Notes: generated by a model from the letters alone, not told the origin. Positions 1 to 6,916 are shown, counted from the first letter of the stretch. The stretch is 12,695 bases of DNA from Candidatus Zipacnadia bacterium (GCA_029821415.1 JALGTJ010000116.1:1-12695); one strand, 5' to 3'. A program made the numbers and translations.

Positions 1-686
1 AGTCCCTCAATCTGATTCAGTTCGGTCAGCAGATCAGCGAAATCACAGCTTTCTGATAGATCCTCGCCATAAGAATTCACATTCTGGCCCAGCAGCGTAA
101 CCTCTTGGTGTCCATTGGCGACGGCCTGTTCAACCTCGCTGATGACTTGCTCGGGTGTGCGGCTCTGCTGCCGGCCACGGGCATACGGAACTATGCAGTA
201 GGCGCAAAAGTTGTTGCAGCCATAGGTGACATTGACGTAGCTGGAAATCGGCGTGGTACGTGCGGTTGGTAGGCCCTCCGGGATAACCTCGGTCGTGTCG
301 GTTATGATGACTGGGCCATCGTTGCTCTGAGCTTGCGCGCTTGTTATTGCCTCGGCCAGATGAGAATAGTTGCGCGGACCCATTATGATATCAACATATG
401 GAGCACGCCGAGCAATCTCCGTCGCGGCAACCTGTGCCACGCAGCCCAGTACTGCGATGATAGTACCGGGGCGCTGCTCCTTAATACGGTGCAGCTCGCC
501 GAGCTTGGAGAATACTTTGTGCTGGGGTTTAGCTCGCACCGCACAGGTGTTCAGGGCAATGAAATCGGCCTGCTTAGGGTCATGCGTCGGGCAGTAACCG
601 AGCTGCTCTACTATCCCCGCCACCGTCTCCGAATCCCGTTCATTCATCTGGCAGCCCATTGTGTCTATGAAATAGCTTCTGACCAT
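1..686 (-). CDS. miaB: tRNA-2-methylthio-N6-dimethylallyladenosine synthase MiaB, N-terminal 228 codons (partial)
   Basis: MiaB is a radical-SAM iron-sulfur enzyme that adds a methylthio group to C2 of N6-isopentenyl-adenosine-37 in tRNAs. Translating the minus strand from the ATG at 686 gives an open frame to the window edge, so the C-terminal half (rest of the SAM barrel and TRAM domain) lies outside. The N-terminal MTTase domain shows the family signature TMGCQMNERDSE (residues 9-20) and cluster cysteines C12, C48 (NTCAVR) and C82 (LGCVAQ). The radical-SAM motif is YGCNNFCAYCIVPYARG with C157, C161 and C164, followed by LLGQNVNSYG (198-207). MiaB is normally about 440-460 residues, so about half is seen. 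The ATG is favoured because its residues start just as family members do. There is no Shine-Dalgarno in the nine bases upstream; a good promoter ends there instead, suggesting a leaderless mRNA. Diverges from the T2SSF gene. Confidence 0.95.
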   Translation of the reverse strand, partial: MVRSYFIDTMGCQMNERDSETVAGIVEQLGYCPTHDPKQADFIALNTCAVRAKPQHKVFSKLGELHRIKEQRPGTIIAVLGCVAQVAATEIARRAPYVDIIMGPRNYSHLAEAITSAQAQSNDGPVIITDTTEVIPEGLPTARTTPISSYVNVTYGCNNFCAYCIVPYARGRQQSRTPEQVISEVEQAVANGHQEVTLLGQNVNSYGEDLSESCDFADLLTELNQIEG

Positions 687-695
687 CTTGAAGTG

Positions 696-724
696 AGTAT
701 AACACTGGACTGGTAGTTCGGCAA
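696..724 (-). promoter_or_regulatory. Predicted miaB promoter, extended -10
   Basis: Read on the minus strand, TTGCCG (719-724) is separated by 17 bases from TATACT (696-701), and the -10 is preceded by TG one base upstream (TGTTATACT), an extended -10. Only nine bases separate the -10 from the miaB ATG at 686. Transcription would therefore start within about 0-4 bases of the start codon. Sigma-70 type promoter by pattern only. Confidence 0.55.
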
Positions 725-788
725 CCTTGCTGCGGCGAGCGTCGGCGGACACCGTTGCCGCTCACGCCCCACTTTTCAAGGGGAGTAG

Positions 789-817
789 TTGACCTGCTGT
801 TCTCGCCTTGCTATACT
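789..817 (+). promoter_or_regulatory. Predicted sigma-70 promoter for the T2SSF gene
   Basis: TTGACC (789-794) is followed by a 17-base spacer and TATACT (812-817), each five of six to consensus. The start point would fall near 824, giving a leader of about 90 bases before the ATG at 915. It faces away from the miaB promoter about 65 bases to the left, so 687-914 is a divergent promoter region. I see no clear operator palindrome or riboswitch in it. Confidence 0.6.
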
Positions 818-914
818 GGCAGCCGATATGTGGTCTTTTCGCAGCAGATGGTTGTGCAACGGGATATAGTAGCCACTGGGGGCAGTTGATGACACGATGA
901 GGAGCAAGGATTAA

Positions 915-1493
915 ATGCCTGAACAGGACAGTGAACTGACCAATGCGCAACTGGCTACTATGTGCCGCCAGTTCGCCAGCCTGATACACGCTGAGATCAA
1001 TATTCTCGACATCTTTGATACTCTGCGGGAGCAGACCGACAGCGCCTTTTTCAAGGAAGTTATTGACTCAGTCCGTGAGGATGTGGAGATGGGCCGGACT
1101 CTGGCAACTGCCTTCAGCCGTTATCCCCAGACTTTTTCTCCCTTTTTCATCAGTATGGTGCGCCAGGGCGAACTGGAAGGCGAATTGGACCGCACTTTCG
1201 ATCTGCTGGCTGACCACTTTGAGAGCCGCATGGGCGAGACTGTTGATGCGCACCGCCGCCGCGAACAGGGCACCTTTGATGTGGAAACGGTCGCTGCGGC
1301 CTTTCAATGGCTCTTTATCTGGTTGACAGCACTACTTGCTTTTTCCGCTATTGGTGCGGGCCTGGTCTGGTATGCCACTGCGCCCACTGAGGGGGGGTTG
1401 CCCGGGCAGGCGATTCCTAATATGTTGCTGCTTGTTGGGTTTATTATGCTCCTCGGTGTGATTGTCTTCTCCCGTGGTCGCAAGCGTCGGTAA
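915..1493 (+). CDS. Half-length type II secretion system F-domain (T2SSF) membrane protein
   Basis: The 192-residue protein carries one cytoplasmic T2SSF domain (about residues 12-110), the fold of GspF and PilC, inner-membrane platform proteins of type II secretion and type IV pili. Family features visible are the L-x-H-A-x-I-x-I-L-D-x-F helix (23-35), EMGRTLATAFSRYPQTFSP (58-76) and MVRQGELEGELDRTFDLLADHFE split over 81-103. Two membrane helices follow, about 128-154 and 168-186, then a basic tail RGRKRR. Full GspF/PilC proteins are about 400 residues with two such domains and three helices, so this is a stand-alone half. No ATPase or pilin gene is beside it here. The start has GAGGAG and AAGGA within 5-12 bases upstream. 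It could be a scaffold for a minimal pilus or a divergent relic; family call firm, role uncertain. Confidence 0.8.
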   Translation: MPEQDSELTNAQLATMCRQFASLIHAEINILDIFDTLREQTDSAFFKEVIDSVREDVEMGRTLATAFSRYPQTFSPFFISMVRQGELEGELDRTFDLLADHFESRMGETVDAHRRREQGTFDVETVAAAFQWLFIWLTALLAFSAIGAGLVWYATAPTEGGLPGQAIPNMLLLVGFIMLLGVIVFSRGRKRR

Positions 1494-1571
1494 GTCGGCT
1501 CAACGATAGGTTATGAGCAATATTACGCAGAATAGCAATATCTATTACCAAGTTACAACAGGAGAGAAGAG

Positions 1572-2816
1572 ATGGCCAACTTTGTAGATCAAATTGTATG
1601 TCCGGTGCAGGAAACGGGTCCCGGCAATCTGCGCAACAGCGAAGGGGCTGTCATTGAGTTAGACGACGGTCGCTTGTTGCTGGCTTACACTCACTTCTAC
1701 CGCGGTGGGGGAGACTGGGACGCTGGGGATATCCGTGGCAAGATCTCCGAGGACGGCGGATCCACCTGGTCGGAGCCCTTTGTGATACACGCCAATACGG
1801 CGCGTTGTAACAGCGGGCGGCTGGCGCTGATCCGACTGCCGCAGTATCCTGCGGTTCTGCCCGATTGGCAGGCTTCAGCTTCAGTACTGGGGTTAATTTA
1901 TGTAGATCTTAACTTGTTTTATGACACCAGGTTATACCTGACAACCTCCGCTGACGAAGGAGAAACCTGGTCACGAGACCTCCAAATCAATGAGACTGGT
2001 ACCCTCGGTCACATCTGCCAACGAGGTGATACGGCCCTCGTTCTGTCCAGCGGTCGGATCCTGGTGCCTGTGTACGGTCTATTCGGCGGTATGTGTGCCA
2101 GTTTTATGTACTACAGCGACGACGCGGGGTCTACCTGGTTGCGCAGCTACGGTGAGATCTCCATAAAACTGGGAGAAGCTGGCCGTACCTATGCCTATGC
2201 CGACTTTGAGGAGCCCGCCGTCGCGGAGCTGCGCGACGGTCGTCTGTTGTGTTTCGGGCGTACCCGGCTGGGGCAGTTGTACCAGAGTTTTTCCGAGGAC
2301 CAGGGCATCACCTGGAGTGAGCCAGAGCCAACCGGTCTGGCCTCCAGCTATTCACCGGCCTCCCTGAAGACCATTCCGGAGACCGGTGACCTTCTTTGTG
2401 TTTGGAATCAGGTCTCGGGCCAAGAGATTGCCGACGGTCTGGGCCGGATGCGTATGTCGTGTGCCATTAGCACTGATGATGGAGAAAGCTGGACCCACTT
2501 CAAGAATTTGGAATCGCTGGATGATGTTGCCCGAATTGAGCCGGAGGGCGACGCCTACGATGCGGTTAGCGAGCTGCACGCCATCCGGGAGCGCCAAGCA
2601 TTGAAGGCCAAAGCTACACAGGCACAGTATCCGGAGGAGGTAATCCGCCGCTATCCCCACTGGCCGGGATATGTACACGTAGATTATCCTTCAGTCGCCT
2701 TCACCAGCACCGGAAATGTGGTGATCATCTACTTGGTTGCTGGCGGCGAGCAGGCCGGCTTGACCAATGGCCTCAAATTAGTTGTTCGGCCCATTGAGTG
2801 GCTCTATGAGGACTGA
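1572..2816 (+). CDS. Sialidase-fold (BNR/Asp-box) protein without signal peptide
   Basis: A 414-residue six-bladed beta-propeller of the exo-alpha-sialidase/BNR superfamily. Asp-box motifs (S-x-D-x-G-x-T-W) lie at about residues 59-66 (SEDGGSTW), 126-133 (SADEGETW), 182-189 (SDDAGSTW), 241-248 (SEDQGITW) and 300-307 (STDDGESW). Strand motifs of the D-G-R-L-L type recur (32-36, 222-226), and EEPAVAELRDGRLLCFGRTR (213-232) matches the sialidase E-P-x-x-x-E-L-x-D-G-R-L-x-x-x-x-R region, offering candidate catalytic Glu and triad Arg. The N-terminus (MANFVDQIVC) is not a signal peptide, so the protein looks cytoplasmic. A charged, probably helical insertion spans about 325-365 before the last blade. 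AGGAGAG eight bases upstream supports the ATG. No separate promoter is clear in the 78-base gap after the T2SSF gene. Substrate unknown: many Asp-box proteins are not true sialidases. Confidence 0.85.
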   Translation: MANFVDQIVCPVQETGPGNLRNSEGAVIELDDGRLLLAYTHFYRGGGDWDAGDIRGKISEDGGSTWSEPFVIHANTARCNSGRLALIRLPQYPAVLPDWQASASVLGLIYVDLNLFYDTRLYLTTSADEGETWSRDLQINETGTLGHICQRGDTALVLSSGRILVPVYGLFGGMCASFMYYSDDAGSTWLRSYGEISIKLGEAGRTYAYADFEEPAVAELRDGRLLCFGRTRLGQLYQSFSEDQGITWSEPEPTGLASSYSPASLKTIPETGDLLCVWNQVSGQEIADGLGRMRMSCAISTDDGESWTHFKNLESLDDVARIEPEGDAYDAVSELHAIRERQALKAKATQAQYPEEVIRRYPHWPGYVHVDYPSVAFTSTGNVVIIYLVAGGEQAGLTNGLKLVVRPIEWLYED

Positions 2817-2859
2817 GCGCGCCTGGACGATAGGTGGTTTGCTGGGAAGAAGCTCGGCT

Positions 2860-2940
2860 ATGATGGCGCGGCTTGGGGCTCTGCTTATTGTTGGCCTAGC
2901 TCCTCGGTGCTGGGCCTGCGAGTTTGAGAAGATGCAATAA
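2860..2940 (+). pseudogene. Possible decayed gene start: signal-peptide-like 26-codon ORF
   Basis: Tandem ATGs at 2860 and 2863 open a 26-codon frame whose product begins MMARLGALLIVGLAPRCWAC, a short basic start, a hydrophobic core and an A-x-A/C-like exit, then EFEKMQ and a stop. After a one-base shift near 2930 the reading continues as a short frame (DAIKGLAQSAV...) to a stop before 2990. Together this resembles the first residues of an exported carbohydrate-binding protein that has been lost. GGAAGAAG upstream is a weak ribosome site. The rest of 2817-3091 shows no convincing gene, terminator or promoter. It may be chance. Confidence 0.25.
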
Positions 2941-3075
2941 AGGGGTTGGCACAGTCTGCGGTAAGGCTGGCATTCAAGACAGTCTAGCTGCAAGAACTTA
3001 CAGTCGTATCCTGGGTCAACTTGAGCCGAAGCGCTAGGCTATGAGCGTGAAGTGAGCAGTTGCGAGAGTCGAAGT

Positions 3076-3083
3076 GGGGAGGG
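3076..3083 (+). promoter_or_regulatory. Shine-Dalgarno deciding the start at 3092
   Basis: GGGGAGGG lies eight bases before the ATG at 3092. It overlaps the in-frame GTG at 3074, which therefore is unlikely to be the start. Confidence 0.6.
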
Positions 3084-3091
3084 CAAGTAAT

Positions 3092-3787
3092 ATGAACTTG
3101 CGGCCGAACACTAATGGATTGTTGGTCGCATCACTTATCTTGGTGACTGTCACCGCCTGGGGACAGCAGGGGGTGCTTTTTTACGCTAGCTTTGACGGCA
3201 CGCGGGATGCGCAGGCCGTCGGGGACGGCCAGGCTACATTGATACAAGGAGGAGGCGCGCTCACGGCGGATGGTTTTGGCATCCGTGGCGCAGCGCTACG
3301 CAGCGGGGACGGGGTGGGCTACCTGGAATTTGCTGCGCCAGGGAACATTCTGCCTAATGAGGGCACGATTGAACTGTGGCTGAAGCCGGAAGACTGGTCC
3401 TCGGACGACGGCTATTATCACCGGTACATAGACGTTATCGGACAAGGGAATATCCGTTTTCAAAAGCGAGCCGATGCGGTTAATGTCTTCTGGGTAGAAG
3501 CACCCAAGATCCCGCCGCCGGGTCACTTTGATGATAAGTACCCGGGTATGGCCCAGCGGGGCTACGGCTGCCAGCAGCTCAAGGGCAAGTGGAAGCAATT
3601 CTTCCTCATTTGGAAAGTGGGCGAGCCGTTGCGCTACTACCGCGGCCATGCAAATGGCAAGGGAATACATGACTCCAGTAATCCGGCGGGAGCGCCGGCC
3701 CCACCGCTGGGTGAGTTGACCACTATGAGGCTTGGTGGGCTAACGTACATGCCAAAGACCGCGAGCCGGGGACCGATATCCCTATGA
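3092..3787 (+). CDS. Secreted LamG-like (concanavalin-fold) domain; probably 5' part of a frameshifted gene
   Basis: From the ATG at 3092 the product is 231 residues. A signal peptide (MNLRPNTNGLLVASLILVTV then TAWGQ, cleavage near 22-25) precedes a LamG/concanavalin-like jelly roll: VLFYASFDGTRDA (28-40), GIRGAALRSGDG (63-74), then NEGTIELWLKPEDW (89-102), and a late strand TMRLGGLTYMPK (211-222). LamG domains usually bind glycans or serve as accessory domains of hydrolases. The last ten residues (TASRGPISL) look out of frame. One frame over, the DNA reads PKDREPGTDIP straight into the next ORF. Together with the four-base ATGA overlap and the absence of a signal peptide on the next ORF, this suggests one exported multidomain protein interrupted by a one-base deletion near 3754-3757 (CCAAAG, expected CCAAAAG). 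Independent coupled translation is the alternative. Confidence 0.75.
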   Translation: MNLRPNTNGLLVASLILVTVTAWGQQGVLFYASFDGTRDAQAVGDGQATLIQGGGALTADGFGIRGAALRSGDGVGYLEFAAPGNILPNEGTIELWLKPEDWSSDDGYYHRYIDVIGQGNIRFQKRADAVNVFWVEAPKIPPPGHFDDKYPGMAQRGYGCQQLKGKWKQFFLIWKVGEPLRYYRGHANGKGIHDSSNPAGAPAPPLGELTTMRLGGLTYMPKTASRGPISL

Positions 3788-6021
3788 GCTTCGCGGAGCC
3801 GACGGCCACGGTGGTGCCCGACCCAAGAAACAAAACGCTGGTGGTCAAGATAGACAGCGGAGACCGCAGCGGTAACTTTGCTGGACAGGCGCGGCTGGAG
3901 CCAGCAGTGGGCACTACCCCGGCGCCGATAGTACAAACGGAGGGGCGCTTTGGCGAGGCACGCATCAGTTACGAGGATCTGGCCGAAGGCGAGTATGAAA
4001 TTATTGCTGAGCTGACGACGAAGGACGGCCAGCCAAAGGCCACGGTAAAAGCAAAACTGGTAGTGCCCGGCCCACCAGTCTGGCTGACGGAGAAGGTCGG
4101 CGTTAGTGATACGCCTCCGCCCCCGTGGACACCGGTGCAAGTGACAGGAAACAACGTGAAGGTCTGGGGCCGTCAGTATACACTGGGGGCCTTCGGACTA
4201 CCGGAGAAGATAATCACCCAGGGACGTTCAATCCTCGCTGGGCCAGTAACGCTGCGGTGCATTCAGGATGGCAAGGAGATTCTCTGGAGTGATACAACGG
4301 GCAGCGTTACCGGGAAGACCCCAGCAAAGGTGGTGCGCGCAGGGACATCCACTTCTGCTCTGGGTAGGATGACGTGGCGGGCAGCGGTCGAGTTTGACGG
4401 CTTTATGCTCTTTGATTTCCAACTTGCTCCTTCCGCCGGCGCTGAGCCGGAATTAATGGAGCTGCGCGTGCCCATCAAGAAGCAGTACGCCACTTTGATT
4501 TATAAGAGCTACAGTACTCGGGGGCTGCTGCCCAAGGGCGAGGGGGTACTATGGAAAGCCAACTACGGGCGCTACTGGTGGTTGGGCACTGACGATTTCG
4601 GTCTGTGCGGAGCCACCGAACACGCCGGCGCGATGATCGATCGCGCTGACGACGCGTTTCGTATAGTGCGGGAGGCCAACGGCGATGTTTCGGTTGTCTA
4701 CCGCTTTCTGGGACAGCGACAGAGACAGCGACAGAGGCTAACGGAACCGTGGAAGCTGCGATGGATCCTGATGGCTACGCCGACCAAGCCGCTGCCGAAG
4801 AATTGGCGGCTATGGCGGGATGTGGGCCGGGCGGAGGAAGGGCCGGCTGTGGGGAGGTTATGTGTTGCGAGTCCGTGGCCCAATCCGGCCCAGTTTCAGT
4901 ATTTCTCCTTTCCGGTAGTTAAGGACCCAGAGTGGTATCGTGGATATGTCAAGGCCAAACACGAGCAGGGCATCAAGGTACTGCCCTACAGCATGTTCGT
5001 AACGATGCCACCGAAGATGCCCGAGTGTGCCTTCTACCGCCGTGAATGGGCTAATCCGCTGATGGCCCTCGCCGACCTGGCTAGACCTCTGAGTTACGAG
5101 GCAGTACGCCCGATCCCCAGTTGGATAGATTTTATGGTCTGGAAGCATCGTGAGCTGGCTAAAGAGTACGGGCATGATGGGCTTTATGTTGATTTTGCCG
5201 GCGTTTATGGCACTGTGTTCGCTCCGGAGTATGGGTTTGGTTATGTGCGCGACGGCAAAGAATACCCCACACTATTTCCGGTCTGTGCCGTGCGAGAGAT
5301 GTGGAAACGGGTCTACACTATGTTCAAGAGCCTCAACCCGGACTCGGTGATTGTTGGGCACGACTCCCAGGCAGTACATGCCCCGGTTTTGTCGTTCTGC
5401 GATGTCTGGCTCAATGGCGAGGGCAACTGGCTCGGACCTCTTTATGATAACTATTTGCAGGTGCTGCCTCTGGACGAACTCCGGGCCGCCTTCCGCGCTC
5501 AGCCCCACGGTGGGATCCCCTGGTGGCTGCCGCAGTGGTATGGCGCGATCCTGGAAGACAAAGATGTCGCGAAGTTCCAGGCTAATGGTAAGCCTTCTCA
5601 GGTCACTATTGAGAAGTCCCATCATCTCTTTGGCCTGGGGCTGCTGAGCGACATTGGCTTCTGGCCTATTTGTGGGATGAACTCTGAGGCCCGTCAGCAG
5701 TACTACGCAATAATGGATGAGTTTGGTATGGGTGATGTTAACTTCTATGGCTACTGGGATAATGCTTGGCTTATTGGCGGGCAAAGCGACGCGATTAAAG
5801 CCAGCGTATATCGGAAGCCCAAAGGCGGGGCCTTAGTGGTCGTCTATAACGTAACCCGCGAGGTGCAGACACCGACACTAAGGGTCAACTGGGAGCGGCT
5901 CAAAGGCCCCGGTGAGCTGCAAGTTGTGGATGCCTACACCAGGAAGCCAGTAGAGACTGACACTGGCAACTTGACCATCGAAGTGCCGCCGTTGAACTAC
6001 CGGTTGCTGTGGGTGGAGTGA
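3784..6021 (+). CDS. Glycoside-hydrolase-like TIM-barrel protein (DUF6067-like), probably fused to the upstream LamG part
   Basis: A 745-residue protein with no signal peptide of its own. Residues about 1-95 look like a beta-sandwich linker ending LVVPGPPVW. About 120-340 form a beta-rich N-domain containing YGRYWWLGTDDFGLCGATEH (261-280) and ILMATPTKPLPKNWRLW (328-344), which recall the DUF6067/GH123-like group. A TIM barrel follows with EQGIKVLPYSMF (394-405), HDGLYVDFAG (464-473), VIVGHDSQ (522-529) and WLNGEGNWL (542-550); D465, D470 and E546 are candidate active-site acids. A C-terminal beta domain (about 665-745) ends with NYRLLWVE. Extracellular glycan cleavage is the likely role, substrate unknown. 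The ATG overlaps the preceding stop (ATGA) with only a distant GGGGA, so a frameshift in one gene is preferred to a true start. A QRQRQRQR run at 311-318 comes from a short tandem DNA repeat. Its 3' end faces the minus-strand cluster six bases away. Confidence 0.75.
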   Translation: MSFAEPTATVVPDPRNKTLVVKIDSGDRSGNFAGQARLEPAVGTTPAPIVQTEGRFGEARISYEDLAEGEYEIIAELTTKDGQPKATVKAKLVVPGPPVWLTEKVGVSDTPPPPWTPVQVTGNNVKVWGRQYTLGAFGLPEKIITQGRSILAGPVTLRCIQDGKEILWSDTTGSVTGKTPAKVVRAGTSTSALGRMTWRAAVEFDGFMLFDFQLAPSAGAEPELMELRVPIKKQYATLIYKSYSTRGLLPKGEGVLWKANYGRYWWLGTDDFGLCGATEHAGAMIDRADDAFRIVREANGDVSVVYRFLGQRQRQRQRLTEPWKLRWILMATPTKPLPKNWRLWRDVGRAEEGPAVGRLCVASPWPNPAQFQYFSFPVVKDPEWYRGYVKAKHEQGIKVLPYSMFVTMPPKMPECAFYRREWANPLMALADLARPLSYEAVRPIPSWIDFMVWKHRELAKEYGHDGLYVDFAGVYGTVFAPEYGFGYVRDGKEYPTLFPVCAVREMWKRVYTMFKSLNPDSVIVGHDSQAVHAPVLSFCDVWLNGEGNWLGPLYDNYLQVLPLDELRAAFRAQPHGGIPWWLPQWYGAILEDKDVAKFQANGKPSQVTIEKSHHLFGLGLLSDIGFWPICGMNSEARQQYYAIMDEFGMGDVNFYGYWDNAWLIGGQSDAIKASVYRKPKGGALVVVYNVTREVQTPTLRVNWERLKGPGELQVVDAYTRKPVETDTGNLTIEVPPLNYRLLWVE
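4712..4735 (+). repeat. Tandem 12-base repeat inside the TIM-barrel gene
   Basis: Two exact copies of GACAGCGACAGA (4712-4723, 4724-4735), itself nearly two 6-base units, encode alternating Gln-Arg. It is in frame and lies between the N-domain and the TPTKPLP strand, probably in a surface loop. Likely slippage expansion. Confidence 0.85.
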
Positions 6022-6027
6022 ATGTGG

Positions 6028-6870
6028 TTACCTACGGGAGGGCCTGGTGGAGGATGGCGAAGCCCTGTTTGATGTTCTCCAATAGCCACTGGGCGGTCGT
6101 CTGGCGAAGCTGGCTTGTACCAGGTTCATTAGCTCAGTAATGTGATTCTGGATGGCCTCGGCGAGTTGGATATCCCCGGACAGGGCAGCCTGCGCCAGGG
6201 CACTGAACACGCGGGGATTGATGTGGCTGAGACTCACCACAAATCCCGAGCAGCCGGCGATTAACGATTCGGCGAGCAGATGCTCCTTGCCTTGCAGCAA
6301 GTAGAGGTCCTCACGATCCCCCAGCGCTCCCAGTAGAGTCCGAAACCGCTCCATGTCACCGGTGGAGTCTTTGAGGCCAATAATATTCTCATGGTCGGCC
6401 AGCCGCAGCACCATATCCTCGTCTAGCTTCATCCCTGCACAGGCAGGAATGTCGTAGATAAGCACTGGCAGCGGGCTTTGGTCAGCGAACCGGAGGAATA
6501 TAGCCTCAATTTCGCCAACGTCGTAGGTGTAATATCCGGGTGCAGTGATGACAGCTACGTCTGCTCCTGCCTCAGCATATGCCCGCGAGTAATACAGCAT
6601 CTCGGAGAGGCCGGTGGCCATGCAGCCAGCAAAAACTGGCATACTATCTCCTACATGGTCGGCGACGGTCTGACATAGACTAATCCGCTGAGCCGGTGAC
6701 CACCATGGCCCCCGGCCGGTGGTGCTGTTTATGAAAATGGCATCGCAACCAGCACCGATCATATCGTCGCAGACCGACCTCAGGCCCGCGACATCAGGTT
6801 CGCCCTGAGCAGTGCAAGGCACGACAATAGGCACTAGAACACCGAGTTGTTTGAGTTTACTTGCCAGCAA
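6028..6870 (-). CDS. N-acetylneuraminate lyase / DapA-family class I aldolase, C-terminus frameshifted
   Basis: A (beta/alpha)8 Schiff-base aldolase of the DHDPS/NAL family, which makes or cleaves pyruvate-linked sugar acids in the cytoplasm. Visible are GVLVPIVVPC (10-19), NSTTGRGPWW (48-57) at the usual substrate-carboxylate loop, catalytic Tyr Y139 in LIYDIPACAG, and Schiff-base lysine K167 in IIGLKDSTGD. The YDIPACAGMKL stretch resembles NanA (YNIPALSG) and lacks the carboxylate-binding Arg that DHDPS has just after the YNVP tyrosine motif, so lysine biosynthesis is unlikely. Family length is about 290-300. The final residues after about 256 (RRPPSGYWRTSN...) are aberrant. The -1 frame reads QTTAQWLLENIKQGFAILHQ then ALP and a stop at 6032-6034, clearly the true tail, so about one base is missing between 6100 and 6125. 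The start lies 46 bases after the URO-D gene and overlaps nothing. Substrate unproven; the secreted sialidase in the same cluster hints at nonulosonic acids. Confidence 0.85.
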   Translation of the reverse strand: MLASKLKQLGVLVPIVVPCTAQGEPDVAGLRSVCDDMIGAGCDAIFINSTTGRGPWWSPAQRISLCQTVADHVGDSMPVFAGCMATGLSEMLYYSRAYAEAGADVAVITAPGYYTYDVGEIEAIFLRFADQSPLPVLIYDIPACAGMKLDEDMVLRLADHENIIGLKDSTGDMERFRTLLGALGDREDLYLLQGKEHLLAESLIAGCSGFVVSLSHINPRVFSALAQAALSGDIQLAEAIQNHITELMNLVQASFARRPPSGYWRTSNRASPSSTRPSRR

Positions 6871-6916
6871 TGTAATGGCCTCCTGCTTGACGTATGGCCG
6901 GGCGCACTGTGCCTCC

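Noticed and set aside
333..716. Plus-strand ORF opposite miaB
   Set aside because: It overlaps a clear radical-SAM coding frame on the minus strand and shows no domain or ribosome site of its own.
2945..2965. Sigma-54-like TTGGCAC
   Set aside because: The GG to GC spacing is not ten bases and no TTGC element follows, so the -24/-12 pattern fails.
3074..3091. Upstream GTG start for the LamG gene
   Set aside because: It lies just before and within the Shine-Dalgarno GGGGAGGG region; the ATG at 3092 gives a standard signal peptide.
3745..3760. Programmed -1 ribosomal frameshift
   Set aside because: No X-XXY-YYZ slippery heptamer fits the reading frame and no strong downstream stem-loop was seen.
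3637..4140. Long minus-strand ORF across the LamG/TIM-barrel junction
   Set aside because: A shadow of the plus-strand coding sequence; no recognisable domain, and both plus-strand frames are convincing here.
5272..5784. Minus-strand ORF of 170 codons within the TIM-barrel gene
   Set aside because: It is antisense to conserved barrel motifs and its translation shows no family features.
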